This document shows, piece after piece, positions 1 to 11,336 of a DNA stretch of 64,000 nt (position 1 is the first letter of the stretch; each line of letters begins with the position of its first letter). The notes under the pieces are model-generated. The model searched no databases, had not been told where the DNA came from, and saw only the letters and a list, made by a program, of their open reading frames with translations. Position numbers and translations under genes: made by a program. Source of the DNA: Cryptomeria japonica (Eukaryota; Streptophyta; Pinopsida; Cupressales; Cupressaceae); NCBI RefSeq assembly GCF_030272615.1, contig NC_081413.1, forward strand, positions 444,811,038 through 444,875,037, read 5' to 3'.

Positions 1-668
1 ATTGGAGCATTTGAAAACGCAATCAAATCCAAAATTTCTTAAGCTCATAAACTCAAAACAAACATTAAGAAAATATTTAGAGGCATAGCAAAATTTTATT
101 TATCTTCAATCTAATTGAGTGTCACTTTTGCACTACAGTGAAATGGGGATCAAAATTTTGAATCCTACAATAGTCCAATAAATACATATTTAAAATATTT
201 TAAAATTGTAAATGACCAAAGTCTTTTAAAACTAATTCATTAAGAGAATAATTTATTTAAATTTTTTAATACATTTTAAATTATACAATAATAAAACCGT
301 ATAATAAAGAAAGGGGTCACTAAGGTCGAGGTGGTCCTTATTATTGGTCCACATTAGCTCCATCTATCTAATTTTGTTGTTACACTAGCAATCGAGCAAT
401 TTTATCTTCTAGAATCTAAACTACTGTCAGTATTCTTTCTTGATTAGGAATAAGAATATTTTGAGTTTTGAGCCTCCATAAATATTTGTTAGCTTGAATA
501 GCCTAAACTTTAGTAGCGAAGTTTGTTTATTGACCTTTGTAGAAAGACAATGGTGACTCATTTTCTTGCTAGCTTATTCAAATTCTGCTTATTAAAATCC
601 TTTGGGTATAAGAGTGCATCAATTTTATTTTGAAACTCAACCTTTGGTTCATCCATAGCAGCATCTTT
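1..668. other. A/T-rich flank with a possible minus-strand coding remnant
   Basis: This is the sequence left of element A. Bases 1-320 are A/T-rich with no recognisable signal. From about 665 down to 380 the minus strand reads as coding-like protein broken by stops, for example QANKYLWRLKTQNI near 470-510. I do not recognise the family. It may be an old gene or transposon remnant that A inserted into. No intact gene is visible. Confidence 0.3.
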
Positions 669-755
669 TGTTAGACAGCTCAGATAACCTGTGGACAACT
701 GAGAGTAGGGGTGAATCAGTAGTCAACAGACTATATATCTTTAAGCATTAAAAAC
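669..755 (-). repeat. Detached 3' LTR tip of copia element A
   Basis: The segment aligns by eye with the first ~90 bases of A's other LTR at 13610-13700: the sequence before and after GATAACC, the GGTGAATCA block and TTTAAGCATTAAAA. It stops exactly where the TG end of element B begins. The simplest reading is that B inserted into A's 3' LTR and left this tip on the far side. An independent related LTR fragment is the alternative. Confidence 0.6.
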
Positions 756-1695
756 TGTTGGAAACCAATAACATTGAGAGGGGGGCGGGGGGGGGTTAAT
801 CAGTGTTATACCGGAATAGTAAGTTTTAGCCTTATTAAAACATGCATACACCAACCAGGTATACCGGTACATACAGAATTGAAATAAGTAAAGAAACTAA
901 CAAGCCAATCACATAAATGAGAATCATAACACAGATTTATACGTGGAAAACCTCAAAGAGGAAAAACCATGCTGGGATTTGTGACCCACAATATCAATCC
1001 ACTAGCCATATGAAGAGATATTACAAAATATGAGGGGCTTGCACTTGTAGGAAGGCTTACAACCTAGAGCACATTGCTCAATCATAATAGGAGCCTCACT
1101 GATTACATAAAATTCCAGACTACAATCCAGAGAAGTGTGAACTGCTAAGATAGCATCTTCTATGCGAGAATAAAGTTTCGGTTTAAGCTCTGTTTGTTCT
1201 TGTCTGAATCCCTAAACCCTTTTTCGGAATAACCCTTACAATAATTTCCTCATATACATGATCTCTCTGATATATGTTGCATCATATTAAATTCACATAT
1301 CTATCACTATGTCCATCACAAAAATGATCTAATCTTAATTGACCTATATACCCTATACAAATTTTACATGCCTTATGTCATCTTACAAAGATATATATAA
1401 TATCAAATTACATGTCGGCCAGATAACATAAATGCATAAACATTCAAATCAATTTTCCGATGCCGGATCCAAGATATGTCGACCTTCAATACCGATAACC
1501 TTTACTAAAGCATGTCGGCCTGCATTGTCGATGACCAAAGAAATCCTTCTGTCCTGTTGGTGCCGGTGCCAATGTAGAATCTATGAAGTTCCTATCGGTA
1601 CACCATACAATCAAAACATGAAGTAGGAACACAAAATCATGTTGCCATCAATGAAAACGTACTGAAACCAACCAATAGAGTGTCAATTGCCAACA
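756..1695 (-). repeat. 3' LTR of element B
   Basis: This 940-base LTR on the minus strand starts TGTTGGCAATTG (at 1695) and ends with CA at 756. It has the C-rich block near its 3' end (seen as a long G run at 777-797 on the plus strand) that also ends the other copia LTRs here. The 1021-1200 part is similar to the R/U5 part of A's LTR (AGGAGCCTCACTGA, AGAGTGAACTGC-like blocks). The polypurine tract lies immediately outside it. Confidence 0.75.
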
Positions 1696-1722
1696 ATATC
1701 CCCCTTTTGCATTGATGGCAAC
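1641..1722 (-). promoter_or_regulatory. Polypurine tract of B within a 13-bp inverted repeat
   Basis: The minus-strand purine tract AAAAGGGGGATAT (1696-1708) abuts the LTR start and would prime plus-strand DNA synthesis. It lies in the loop of a perfect 13-bp inverted repeat, GTTGCCATCAATG at 1641-1653 and CATTGATGGCAAC at 1710-1722. Similar arrangements occur at the tracts of elements A, C, D and I. Confidence 0.7.
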
Positions 1723-2779
1723 ACTCATGTGAAAAATGGTCAAGGTTTCACCTACCGGTTTCATCCTGCCTTGCTCCCCCTAAGCTGAATATGCAAAATA
1801 CTCCATATCTCCAAAAATCCATAACTCTATTAATCCCCCTAATGTATACAACTCTTTGTATTCTTTTTCACATTTGGGTGACTGTAAGAAGTTGAGTCCC
1901 ACTTTTGGGCAAAAAGTGGAAGTGTTTTACCTATTTTTCAAATTTTCCATCAATTGATGTCAAAATTTGAGGCACTTAGAGATTGAATCTATAAAAAATT
2001 CAGTATTAGAAAATGTAGTGCTTGGAGTCTAATTTTCAAATATGTAATTTATTTCAATATCCACATGGTAGAAATTTCTTTTTAGTAAGCATGTTTAAAA
2101 ACCACTTTTTCAAAATGCCTGTTTCAGGACCATACCACACATGTTTATGACCACCATATTTTGATGTAAATAAATAATTTTTTGCAAATACTTCTGGGTA
2201 AAGACTAAGACACCAAATATTGATGAGAATATTTTTTTCTTATTTTTTTATTGAATATATTTTTTTTATTAATTTTTAATTGACTATAAAGTACATTTTC
2301 AAAACTTCTAGTGTATGACCACCATAATTTGATGGAGATTTCATATTTTTAAATTTTATTCTTTTAATCTTTAAAAGAATTGTATGTAGATTAATTTCAT
2401 ATAATTTATTTTCCAAAAAACCTAAAAACAAAAAAGTTATTAAAGTTTTACTAAACCTCACTATTTTACATTTAGGTACAACTTTTGATTAATAAATAAT
2501 GCAAAAATAGTAAAAATAATCATATCAATATGAAATTTACATTTTTTAAATCAGGACAGTGATAACTCTAATGGGTTTTCGTTTCATTAAAAAATATGAT
2601 TAGGAAGACCTTCAAAAAATTACGGCAAGGCAGAAATATGGTATTCCAGTGTCTTAGCCATTTTTTTGGAGGTCCAAGCATGGGCTTGGTCCCGCCAAGC
2701 CTAACCTGAAGCCAAAATTGAGGCATAGGTGTGTTTCCCACTCTATCTTAATGAAATGGGCACTCATTATGAAATTTGT

Positions 2780-2945
2780 AGCATTTTAAGAAATGTGTGC
2801 CCATTTTTAGAAACAGGTACCCATTTTTAGAAACGTGTACACGTTTTTTAAAATAGGTACCTGTTTCTAGAAACGTGTCCACGTTTTTAGAAGTTACCCA
2901 TTTTTAGAAATGTGTGCCCATTTCTAAAAATCATGCACCTGTTTA
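2780..2945. repeat. Degenerate ~20-bp minisatellite in B
   Basis: Around eight imperfect units of about 18-21 bases follow the pattern CCCATTTTTAGAAACGTGTA, with swaps between CCCATT, CACGTT and CCTGTT. It lies in the noncoding 3' part of element B. A shorter second block occurs at 3320-3400, because it is copied by the tandem duplication there. Confidence 0.7.
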
Positions 2946-3761
2946 TCTATGATGGTCCGATCCTAAACGGGCACCCATTTTATTTTATGGGTTGGGGCTC
3001 CGAAGCTAAACGAGTGTCCGTTTTTTATAAAACAAGCACTTGTTTCTAGGGACAAACTTTTTTGCTCATAGACTTCCATGGAATTGGGACCCAACTTCTT
3101 GCACCCACCCATCTATACTACTCCCCCTTTGACATTAATGCCATTAAAAATTCTAAAAAGAATGTCAAAGAATAAGAACTGTACAATGAATATCCCCAAA
3201 AGTGTCTTACCGAAGCTTGACCAACTTCAAAATTTCTGGATAAGCCTTCTCCAGTAACTCCACATAAGTATCCCAACCAGTTTTGAATGTGCCAGAAATA
3301 GATACAAGTCAACTCAATACCCATTTTTAGAAACATGTCCACGTTTTTAGAAATATGTACCTATTTTTATAAACGTGTGCCCCTTTCTAAAAATCATGCA
3401 CCCACTTCTCTATTATGGTCTGATCCTAAACGTGCACTCATTTTATTTTTATGGGTCAGGGCTCTGAAGCTAAACGGGCACTCGTTTCTAGAGACAAACA
3501 TTTTTGCTCATAGACTTCTGCAGCATTGGGACCCAACTTTTTGTACCCACCCATCTATACTACTCCCCCTTTGACATCAATGCCATTAAAAATTCTAAAA
3601 AGAATGTCAAAGAATAAGAACTGTACAATGAATATCCCCAAAATTGTCTTACCAAAGCTTGACCAACTTCAAAATTTTTGGATAAGCCTTCTCCAGTAAC
3701 TCCACATAAGTATCCCAACTAGCTTTGAATGTGTCAGAAATAGATACAAGTCAACTCAATA
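2862..3761. repeat. Tandem duplication of ~442 bases in B
   Basis: Two adjacent copies, about 2862-3319 and 3320-3761, match closely over their length. For example CTCCCCCTTTGACATT/C occurs at 3121 and 3563, and GATACAAGTCAACTCAATA at 3301 and 3743. On the minus strand each copy holds the C-terminal ~40 codons of B's unidentified ORF plus its 3' noncoding sequence and a purine tract. The offset in the right-hand part is 442 bases; the left edge contains small indels. Confidence 0.85.
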
Positions 3762-6700
3762 AATGTGCAAAAAATTCTTGCTCAGTTACCTCTGTCGGTG
3801 TGGGCTTTCCCACCATATCCATGCATTCTTTCTTGTGTACACAAAGTGAATCTAATCGTGGACTCACCAAGCCTCTCAGACTTCTGGCTCTTCTAATTAT
3901 TTTGTCTCTTTCCTTCTCAAGAGTAGAGATTTGATTCTCCAAATTCAAATTTTAACCATCAATTGATGTAGTTAATGAAATCAATCCATCAAAAGAGTTA
4001 GCAATACTTGCAATTTTCTCCTAAATCTCCTTTATTTTTTTTATCTACATTAGTTGTAAGTATTTCAGTATTACAACATACCCTATATATATTTGTACAT
4101 TGTTTCAAATAATTTTCTATTAGGATTAGCTTCACCTCAATCTTTTTCTTCTCTATTTCAGTTACCTGATCAAAAGCGACTCTCTTAGCCTGAGTAAACC
4201 TTTCTAGTGCTTATCGGTTTGATATTTGCTGTAAGGATTGAAATTCCTTTGAGATATGCTCAATGATTACCTTAAGCTTGCCAGTTGGGCTCGCTTCACT
4301 TTCAATCTTACACTCTGGGACCAGTTTGTGTAGAAAAGTGATTGATTGATCTATAATCCCTTTATCTGTGGATCCATCCTTCATCAGTTTTTGAGTAGCC
4401 ATCATCATTAGTTCAATGGGACTCATCTCTATGATGTTTTACTTTTCTACCTGAGAACTGTCAATTGACTATAATGATGGGCCAACAACCAGTACCCTAC
4501 CGGATTCCCCTGTTTTCTCCCCTGAAGTTTTATCCTTTATAACCTTGTCAATTGCACTAGTGGCTTCGCCACTTGGTGTAGTCTGTGTAATTGTTGGTTC
4601 CTTTGTAGGAACAATAACCTCAACCTATACATTTGTATCCAGAGGACAATTATCCTCAATATTAGTATCATGTACAATGTTAGTTTGTTCACTCTCTGTA
4701 TTAGCCAGTAGCTCAGTATTTGTCTCTCCATCTGTATTTATCGGGGACTCAATTTCAACTATCTTAATATTTTTCAAAACTGAGGGTGAAGTACCCATAA
4801 TCCCTTTTCTTTTTCCTTCAATTGGTGTATCTACAGTATCTGTCTTCGTTTCCAGTGAAGTAAAAAATCCTCTATTTTCTCCCAAAAATTTAACCCATGC
4901 TATTTGAGTCTCCTTTATTATTTCATTTACTCTCCCTAGCATCAAACTGGTTATCCTATGTTTTCTATTGAAAATTTTTATGTCTGCCACCTGAAGTGTC
5001 TTTTCCATTTCATTTGGAGCTATAGTAACACATATAGATAATAGCTCTTGGATTTTAATGTGTTTATCCTCTTGCATAGCCGATAATCTTCTAGCATCTA
5101 ACATGTTATATAACTCAAATGGTATTTGATTTTCTATTTCTATTAAGGCTTTCTTATAAATGTCCAAATATAATAGGGCTGCTTCCTCTACCTCTCTCTG
5201 TTCAACATCCTCGAATTTTTCATAATAAAATTGAACATTCTTCAACATGTCATCTTTAATGATTTCATGTACTATTTTTGCACAAGTTCTAGGTAAAACC
5301 TTACCAGAATCAGTGTCATTCTTCTTCTTCCTCTTGGTAGTACTAGATGCAATTGTAGGTGTAGCTTTAGGCTCTTTCTTTTGTGTCGGTAGCTTGATTG
5401 TGACCTTCCTAACCGATTGCTTCTTAGCTTTTGCCTTTGTTTCCTCTGGTTTCTTCCTAACAACCCTCTTAAATGCTAATGGTGTTTCATCCTTTGATTT
5501 CGATTATGTAGTGATAGGCTCAATATGAACTTCTGGATCCTTCCTCTTTTCTGCCTTTCTCTAGGACAACATCAATTAGTGCTTTTATGTCCTTTGAGAC
5601 CTTCTGCACAAATTTTCTTGCTTTTCCTTCCTATTTCTCTCTTTTCTTCCAGTTGAAATCTGTTTCAACCTCTTGAGTTTTCTATTGTGCAGTACCACAG
5701 GGCTTCTCTGCTTCATCTATTTGTGCATCAATTATCTTTTTTGCATAGGCATCAAGAATCTGTGCATCCACCTCATAACCCATTTATCCAATCCAAATCT
5801 TTCGGGGGTTAACGTCTTCCATGAGAGTCTCATCCTTCTTTACTATGAAGCATATGTCGCTAGAATATTTATCTATAATATGCTCAGGTACCCTTACCCT
5901 AGACATTTTTAAAATCCTTAAAATACCCCCATACCTTATCATCTCCCTGGCTTCCTAATGTAGCAATTGACTGTTTCAATTGTCTTCCTACTGGGATGTC
6001 AAAATCCCATTGCCTCTTTCCAAAACCGGGTGTATCATTCATAAAATATAACATTAGACAAACTAACAAGTTCCCATACTAGAATGTACCCTTCTTTTCA
6101 CCCTTGATCTTTCCTAGATTTATCAACAACTCATCAAGCATCCAACCGCATAGATACAATTTTACATTATCTCTCATCATTTTGTATGCAGCCAAAATGC
6201 ATGAACTGGAAACAGAATTCAGTCGGTTTGACTAAGTTACCTTATACCCGATGATCATGCTACCAAATTTGATGTCTGTGTTGGTGATAGTGCTCACTTT
6301 CATGGATTGTTTGTCAGATGTAGCATCGGTGATCTTCCTCATGAAATCATTTGAAACCTTCTTGTCTAGATGTTGCCCACTCGATGGAAAACCAGTGATT
6401 TCCCAGATGGCTTCCTTGGTGATTTTGTAAGGTTTGTTCAGCCATATAAATTCCCCATGTACTCTACTCAATAGATATCTGATTATCTCATCCTTGAACT
6501 CCAGAATATCCAAAATGTCTGTAAACCCTAGTTCTACAATATGTTTATATGTCGGTTTGATCTTTCCAGATTCTCCCGTTAGCCTACTCATATACATGCC
6601 CTTAATTTATGAAGTTCTTAAGTCCTTGATATGATAGTGAATATATGCCCTAACATCCTCTACATACACAACTCCCTTCAAAATGCTCCAACCGAATCTT

Positions 6701-6905
6701 CTAGGGTAGCCACATGTGGATACTTCTTGAAAATTGGCCTAGGGAAGTCCTTGACCTCTACGATAGTTGGGTTTGCAACAAAAACAAGAATACGAGATGG
6801 CCCCACTTCCATGTTTAAAGATAAATACCTTATGATCGCTCTCGGTGAAAATCTTCAACAAATTCTTCCAGACGTTGGTGAAATCTCTCAAAAAGAACTA
6901 TGATT
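3640..6905 (-). pseudogene. Large unidentified ORF of element B, broken
   Basis: The minus strand reads as coding-like protein over roughly 1,090 codons, with several stops and frame changes. The best-preserved pieces are 6232-6597 (motif HGEFIWLNKPYKITKEAIWE, then ITGFPSSGQ), 4625-5248, 4211-4426 and 3751-3948 (Leu/Glu/Lys-rich, coiled-coil-like). I find none of the hallmarks of retroviral protease, integrase, reverse transcriptase or RNase H. The ITGFP-type motif is reminiscent of proteins carried by repeats in many plants, but I cannot name a family. It sits where pol should be, downstream of a gag remnant and upstream of the polypurine tract. It could be a captured host gene or an element-specific ORF; the sequence does not decide. 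Confidence 0.5.
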
Positions 6906-7246
6906 ACCTCTAAATAGCCTTTGATCACACTTAGTCACTCTTAGTTGCTCTGAAATTGCTCTGAATTCAAGGTGATTAACAATGAAGTGTATTCAACATT
7001 TTAACCTTCGAGAAAAACCCTAATCTTCCATTAACATAAATGACTTCTGGTGAAAGATATCGGATCTCGCTCAGAACATATCCATGCTGGATAATCCTCT
7101 CCAAAATCTATAACATTTTCCAGAACCTCTTCTTAGGGCATATGCAGCATATTCATGATTTTTTCCTTCCCCTAAGGCATTTGCCTCAAATACCAAATGA
7201 GCTTCCTATCGATGCAGGAGCAGTGTCTTCTGCTAGATAAGTAACC

Positions 7247-8126
7247 GGGACATTCCCATCTGATGTTTGTTCTTCAGTCTTCCTAACCCATCTCTGAGTA
7301 TGATCTTGCCGGATTTAACTAACCTTCTCTCTTCCTTTCTCATTTGATCCTCCATTACTAAACGGTGTATTTATGCTTCTACAGAACTTAGCAATATGTC
7401 CAACCTCATTACATGCATAACATGTAACATTGTTCTTTTGAATTGCGTGACTTGCACTGATTAGCCATATGTCCAAATTTTCCACATGCATAGCATTTTA
7501 CATTCATTCTGCAATCTTTTGTCTTATGACCAAACTTATTGCATTTAGAACATTTACCGGGAGCAAAATCAGGGTTTTGATTTGCTTTGTTTGTATATTG
7601 CCTAACTATGTGACCAAATCTATTGCAAACAAAACATCTACCATTTAATTTATAAGCATTAAATTGTCTTACCGTTGCTTTATGGTTTTGATCTTCATTA
7701 GCAATACCAGAACTTTGTCCTTGCTCAAATACAAGTCCACTCGAATCTCCAATCTACATGTGTCTCTTCAAAAACTCATCAAGCTATGTCGAGCTGATCT
7801 TAAATTTTTCTTTGTACTCACTTGTAGTAGTTAAATCTTCTCTTAGTATTATCATTTGTCTCTCAAGCTCTTTCTCATTACTCTGGGATTGTACCAAATT
7901 AGTTCTCAACATATAATTTTCATGAGCCAACCTACCACACTCTTCAAATTGTTCTTTAGGGATACAACAAGATTTTCTTCCTTTCTCTTTATGTCCTCAA
8001 TCTCCTTAGACATCCTCATAGTTATAACTTGCATTTCATTTTTCATAACCATGTTTTCCTAACTGAATTTTTGACATTGTTCCTTAAGTGCATCTTTCTC
8101 TTCATCATCCTGATTTTGCAAAAGTG
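7247..8126 (-). pseudogene. Element B gag remnant with four CCHC zinc knuckles
   Basis: On the minus strand a charged coiled-coil-like part (about 8126-7830, for example MSKEIEDIKRKEEN) is followed by a LDEFLKRHM segment of the type seen in plant copia Gag. Four zinc knuckles follow between about 7655 and 7380: CFVCNRFGH, CSKCNKFGHKTKDC, CYACGKFGHMANQC and CYACNEVGHIAKFC. Gag coats the RNA inside the particle and the knuckles bind nucleic acid. The first knuckle has Tyr where the last Cys should be. A frameshift separates the third and fourth. The N-terminal part is missing because the element is truncated at 8126. Four knuckles are more than the single one in A, C, D and H. Confidence 0.65.
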
Positions 8127-9109
8127 AAGCCTACCCACAGTCAGATAATACTTCTACTATAAGTATGTGATTACAAAAGAGGGGTTGCACATGCAGGAAA
8201 GCCAACATCCCAGAGCGCACTGCTCATCACTAAAGGAGCCTCACTGACTACAATGAAATCGAGACTAAAATCTAGAAAGAAGAGTGAACTGCAAGAATAG
8301 AATTTCCTATACCTGAGTACAGTTCCAGTTAAGCTCAATACCAGAGGTCTTAAACCTCTTTTACAAACCCAATTAGATAACCTATGATCAATCAAAACCT
8401 CTGCATATGATTATACCATTAATTGCACATACATAATCACATAATCTCATAACCCATGATCTACAAAGAGATCTTACATCATATTTATACCAACCCGGGA
8501 CCTAAACAGTTAGGCTGGCCACCTAAAAGATAATACAATAAGTTCATAACATAAACCTGCAAACCAATGATAAATCAAGTCGTCCTAAGACCGAAACAAT
8601 ATAATCCAATCAATAAATCCAACTGATAATGCAACGAGATCATCCACCAACACGTTACATAAACCGGTCCATAACCTAGCAGAATAAGACCAGACCCAAA
8701 ATAGGTTGCCATAAACCAAATCCAACACCACCGATCATTAGGAACACAAACAAGATAAACAATAGCATCCTGAAAACCATCTAGAAGCCACATCAACACC
8801 ACTTATCAAACTCATCAAAAGATCAACAAAGCATTGCTGGTAAAACCTTTATCGGTGACCAAAAGGCTTACTAGAGCAAATGATAGCTTATGAGTCATCA
8901 AATCCCGAACCAGCTTATCATGATATGCATCTAAACAGCATAAATGATAGATCCAAACCAAAGCATACTAGAGAATATCGGATCAATATCATAATCGAAC
9001 TACTCTACCGATACCTACCGAAAGCCAATAAACAACCAAAACAGCTGGTGTTGCCATCAATAAAAAAACACTAATGCAGCACATAATAAATTCCTCCAAT
9101 TTGCCAACA
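8127..9109 (-). repeat. 3' LTR of element A, truncated
   Basis: It aligns with 13828-14818 from GAAGCCTACCCA to the TG end, which on the minus strand reads TGTTGGCAAATTGG. A TATA-like box (ATTTATA on the plus strand, near 8486) lies just upstream, in transcription sense, of a small inverted repeat GATCT/AGATC at 8458-8473. The part equivalent to 13610-13827 is absent at the junction with element B. Confidence 0.85.
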
Positions 9110-9122
9110 ATATCCCTCTTTG
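9110..9122 (-). promoter_or_regulatory. Polypurine tract of element A
   Basis: The minus strand reads CCAAAGAGGGATA directly upstream of the LTR start. It is the plus-strand primer site. A related upstream purine tract, CTCCCCCTTTGACATC on the plus strand, lies at 9343-9357. Inverted repeats TTGCCATCAAT (9051-9061) and ATTGATGGGAA (9125-9135) flank the tract. Confidence 0.75.
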
Positions 9123-9605
9123 GAATTGATGGGAACACTAGATGTGAAAAATATCCAAGTGCCAAGAAATGCCAAACAAGTCTCCCCTAAAGGAAGATAG
9201 CCAACAAACTCCCCAAAATGATATGACAATGAAGTTCTGAACCAACAAACCATACCCCCTTCTAAAAAATATCTCGGTTAATCTCTGATCTCTTCCCCTT
9301 TGAGTGATGTTACATTTAAGCTCTATTTTTCACATATATCTCTCCCCCTTTGACATCAATGCCAAAAATCTGACATAAACAACAAAGAAAAATCATAAAT
9401 CCTCTGAACCACATAGCTCACTACTCCCCCTGAGTAGTAGCACCGACACATCAATCCAAAATGAATGATAGCTCTAATAAATGCATACCAGACTGATGCC
9501 AATCAACATCACTTAGGTCTCTACTAGAGGGGCAGAAACCCCCAATCTGTCTCTAAAGTACTCAAATGATTCCTTAGGAAAAGGTTTAGTGAAGATATCT
9601 GCAAT
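9123..9605 (-). other. 3' noncoding region of element A
   Basis: No coding sequence is supported here. It lies between the RNase H end and the polypurine tract. It holds the second purine tract (9343-9350) with the CATCAATGCCAAA motif at 9354-9366, and a third pyrimidine-rich block on the plus strand at 9424-9431. Confidence 0.6.
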
Positions 9606-11336
9606 CTACTCTTTATTGTTCACATAAACTAGTCTGAGTCCATTTGCTTCCACCTTCTCCTTTAAAAAGTTATATTTGATAGATATGTGTTTAGTCTTAC
9701 AATGAATTATCAAATTCTTTGATATGTCAATAGCAGTAGAGTTATAATAGTGAATAACTACCAGTTCATTACAATATACCCTTATATCCTTCAACATTTG
9801 CTTCATCCATATAACTTGTGTACAGTTAGTAGCAGCAACAACATACTCAGCTTCAGTAGTAGATAAAGAAGTACATGACTACTTCTTGTTGATCCATGAA
9901 ACAAGTTTCTTTCCAAGAAAGAAAGCTCCACCGAATGTTCTCTTTCGGTCATCAACATCTCCAGCCCAATCTGTATTTGTATATGCACATAGTGTAAAAC
10001 CATGATATTTAGGATACCGCAAACCATATTCACTTGTTCCTTGCAAATACTTGAAAATCCTTTTCATCGTACTCTCATGATTCTCTCTAGGATCTCTCTG
10101 ATATCTTGATACAATACAAAATGTATTCATTATATCCAATCTAGTTTGAGTCAAATATAACAAACCTCCAATCACATACTTGTACCTTGTAGGATTTACC
10201 AGAGCTGATACATCTGCCTTTGTCAATTTCTCACTTGTAACCATAGGAGTACCAACCAGTTTAGAATTTTCCATAGCAAATTTCTTCAACAACTCTCTAG
10301 CATACTTAGTTTGACAGATGAAAATACCTTTATCATTCTGAGTAATCTGCAAACCTAAGAAAAATTTCATCTCCCCAATCATAGACATCTCAAATTCATT
10401 CTTCATATTATCAAAGAATTCCATACATAACTTATCCTCGCCTCCAAAAATGATATCATCAACAAAGACTTCAACAATCAATATGTCATCATCATTGATT
10501 TTATAATACAAATTACTGTCAGCATTACCTTTAGTGAAACAAAGCTTCAAAAGATATTTATCCAATCTTTCATACCAAGCTCTAGGGCTTGTTTCAATCC
10601 AAATAAAGCTTTCCTTAACCTACAAACCATGTTCTTGTCATCTGAAAGTGAAAATCCATTAGTCTGCTCAATGTAAACTTCCTCTTCAAGATCTCCATTC
10701 AGAAATGCACACTTAACATCCATCTGATAAACCTTATAGTTCTTATGTGCAACATAGGGAAGAAATAATCTCACAGCTTCAATCCTAGCTTCTGGTGCAA
10801 AAGTTTCATCATAATCAATTCCTTCCTTCTAAGAATATCCTTTACAAACTAATCTTGCCTTATTTCTCACAACATGTCCATCTTCATTCAAATTATTCCT
10901 AAAAACCCAATTACTCCCAATATCATTCTTATTTTAGGTCGGGGAACTATAGTCAATGTATTATTCTTTTCTATATGGTCTAATTCCTCTTCCATAGCTT
11001 TCATGCAACATTCATCTTTACAAGCTTTAATTACTGATTCTAGTTCAACTAGAGAAATTAAACATACCTCTTTAGCTGCCAACCTCCTTCTTGTCATCAC
11101 TCCTTTATTCTTGTCTCCAATGATGTGATCTTCTTAATGATTTAACCTTACATACTTAGGAGTCTTCTGATTTTTTGTTCCTCTTCTTTGATCTTCAGTT
11201 ACCATTGAATTTTTGGATACTCCTAGAGTAACTAGTTCAACATTTTGTTCCAATGTAGGTGCTACCGGTTCAGTTATGATCATTTCCATTTTTGGCTCTC
11301 TGTCATAAGTTTTGATTTGACTTTTGTTCTGCTCAT
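9606..11336 (-). pseudogene. Element A reverse transcriptase and RNase H, broken
   Basis: This is the 3' part of pol. The reverse transcriptase copies element RNA into DNA and RNase H removes the RNA strand. Visible motifs on the minus strand include [20 protein letters not shown] (about 10680-10740), [14 protein letters not shown], the catalytic VFVDDIIFGG (about 10440-10475) and FFLGLQI. The RNase H part has YTNTDWAGDVDDRK near 9950-9990, where other copies read TDADWAG, so the first catalytic Asp appears to be Asn. The C-terminal piece 9606-9806 keeps ISKN and TKHISIKYNFL. Pieces lie in different frames with stops between them, so it is dead. Confidence 0.85.

Larger units (their letters stand above)
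756..8126 (-). mobile_element. Element B: pol-less Ty1/copia-type retroelement, 5' end deleted
   Basis: Read on the minus strand, this unit has a gag remnant (7247-8126), then a long unidentified ORF (about 3640-6905), a noncoding 3' region with tandem repeats, a polypurine tract (1696-1709) and one LTR (756-1695). I see no reverse transcriptase, RNase H or integrase in it. The 5' LTR, primer site and start of gag are missing: at 8127 the sequence jumps straight into element A's LTR. The LTR resembles A's LTR in several blocks, so B is likely a non-autonomous relative that would depend on another copia element for its enzymes. This role is inference. Confidence 0.65.

Noticed and set aside
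777-797. G run that might form a quadruplex regulatory element
   Set aside because: It is the complement of the C-rich block near the 3' end of every copia LTR here, expanded in this copy. Length could also be affected by sequencing error in a homopolymer.
4545-5528. Plus-strand frames rich in Val/Ser/Phe that look like membrane proteins
   Set aside because: They are the complement of the Glu/Lys/Asp-rich B ORF, which explains their hydrophobic composition.
6631-6903. Plus-strand 90-codon open frame
   Set aside because: It is antisense to the better-supported minus-strand ORF of element B and shows no motif.
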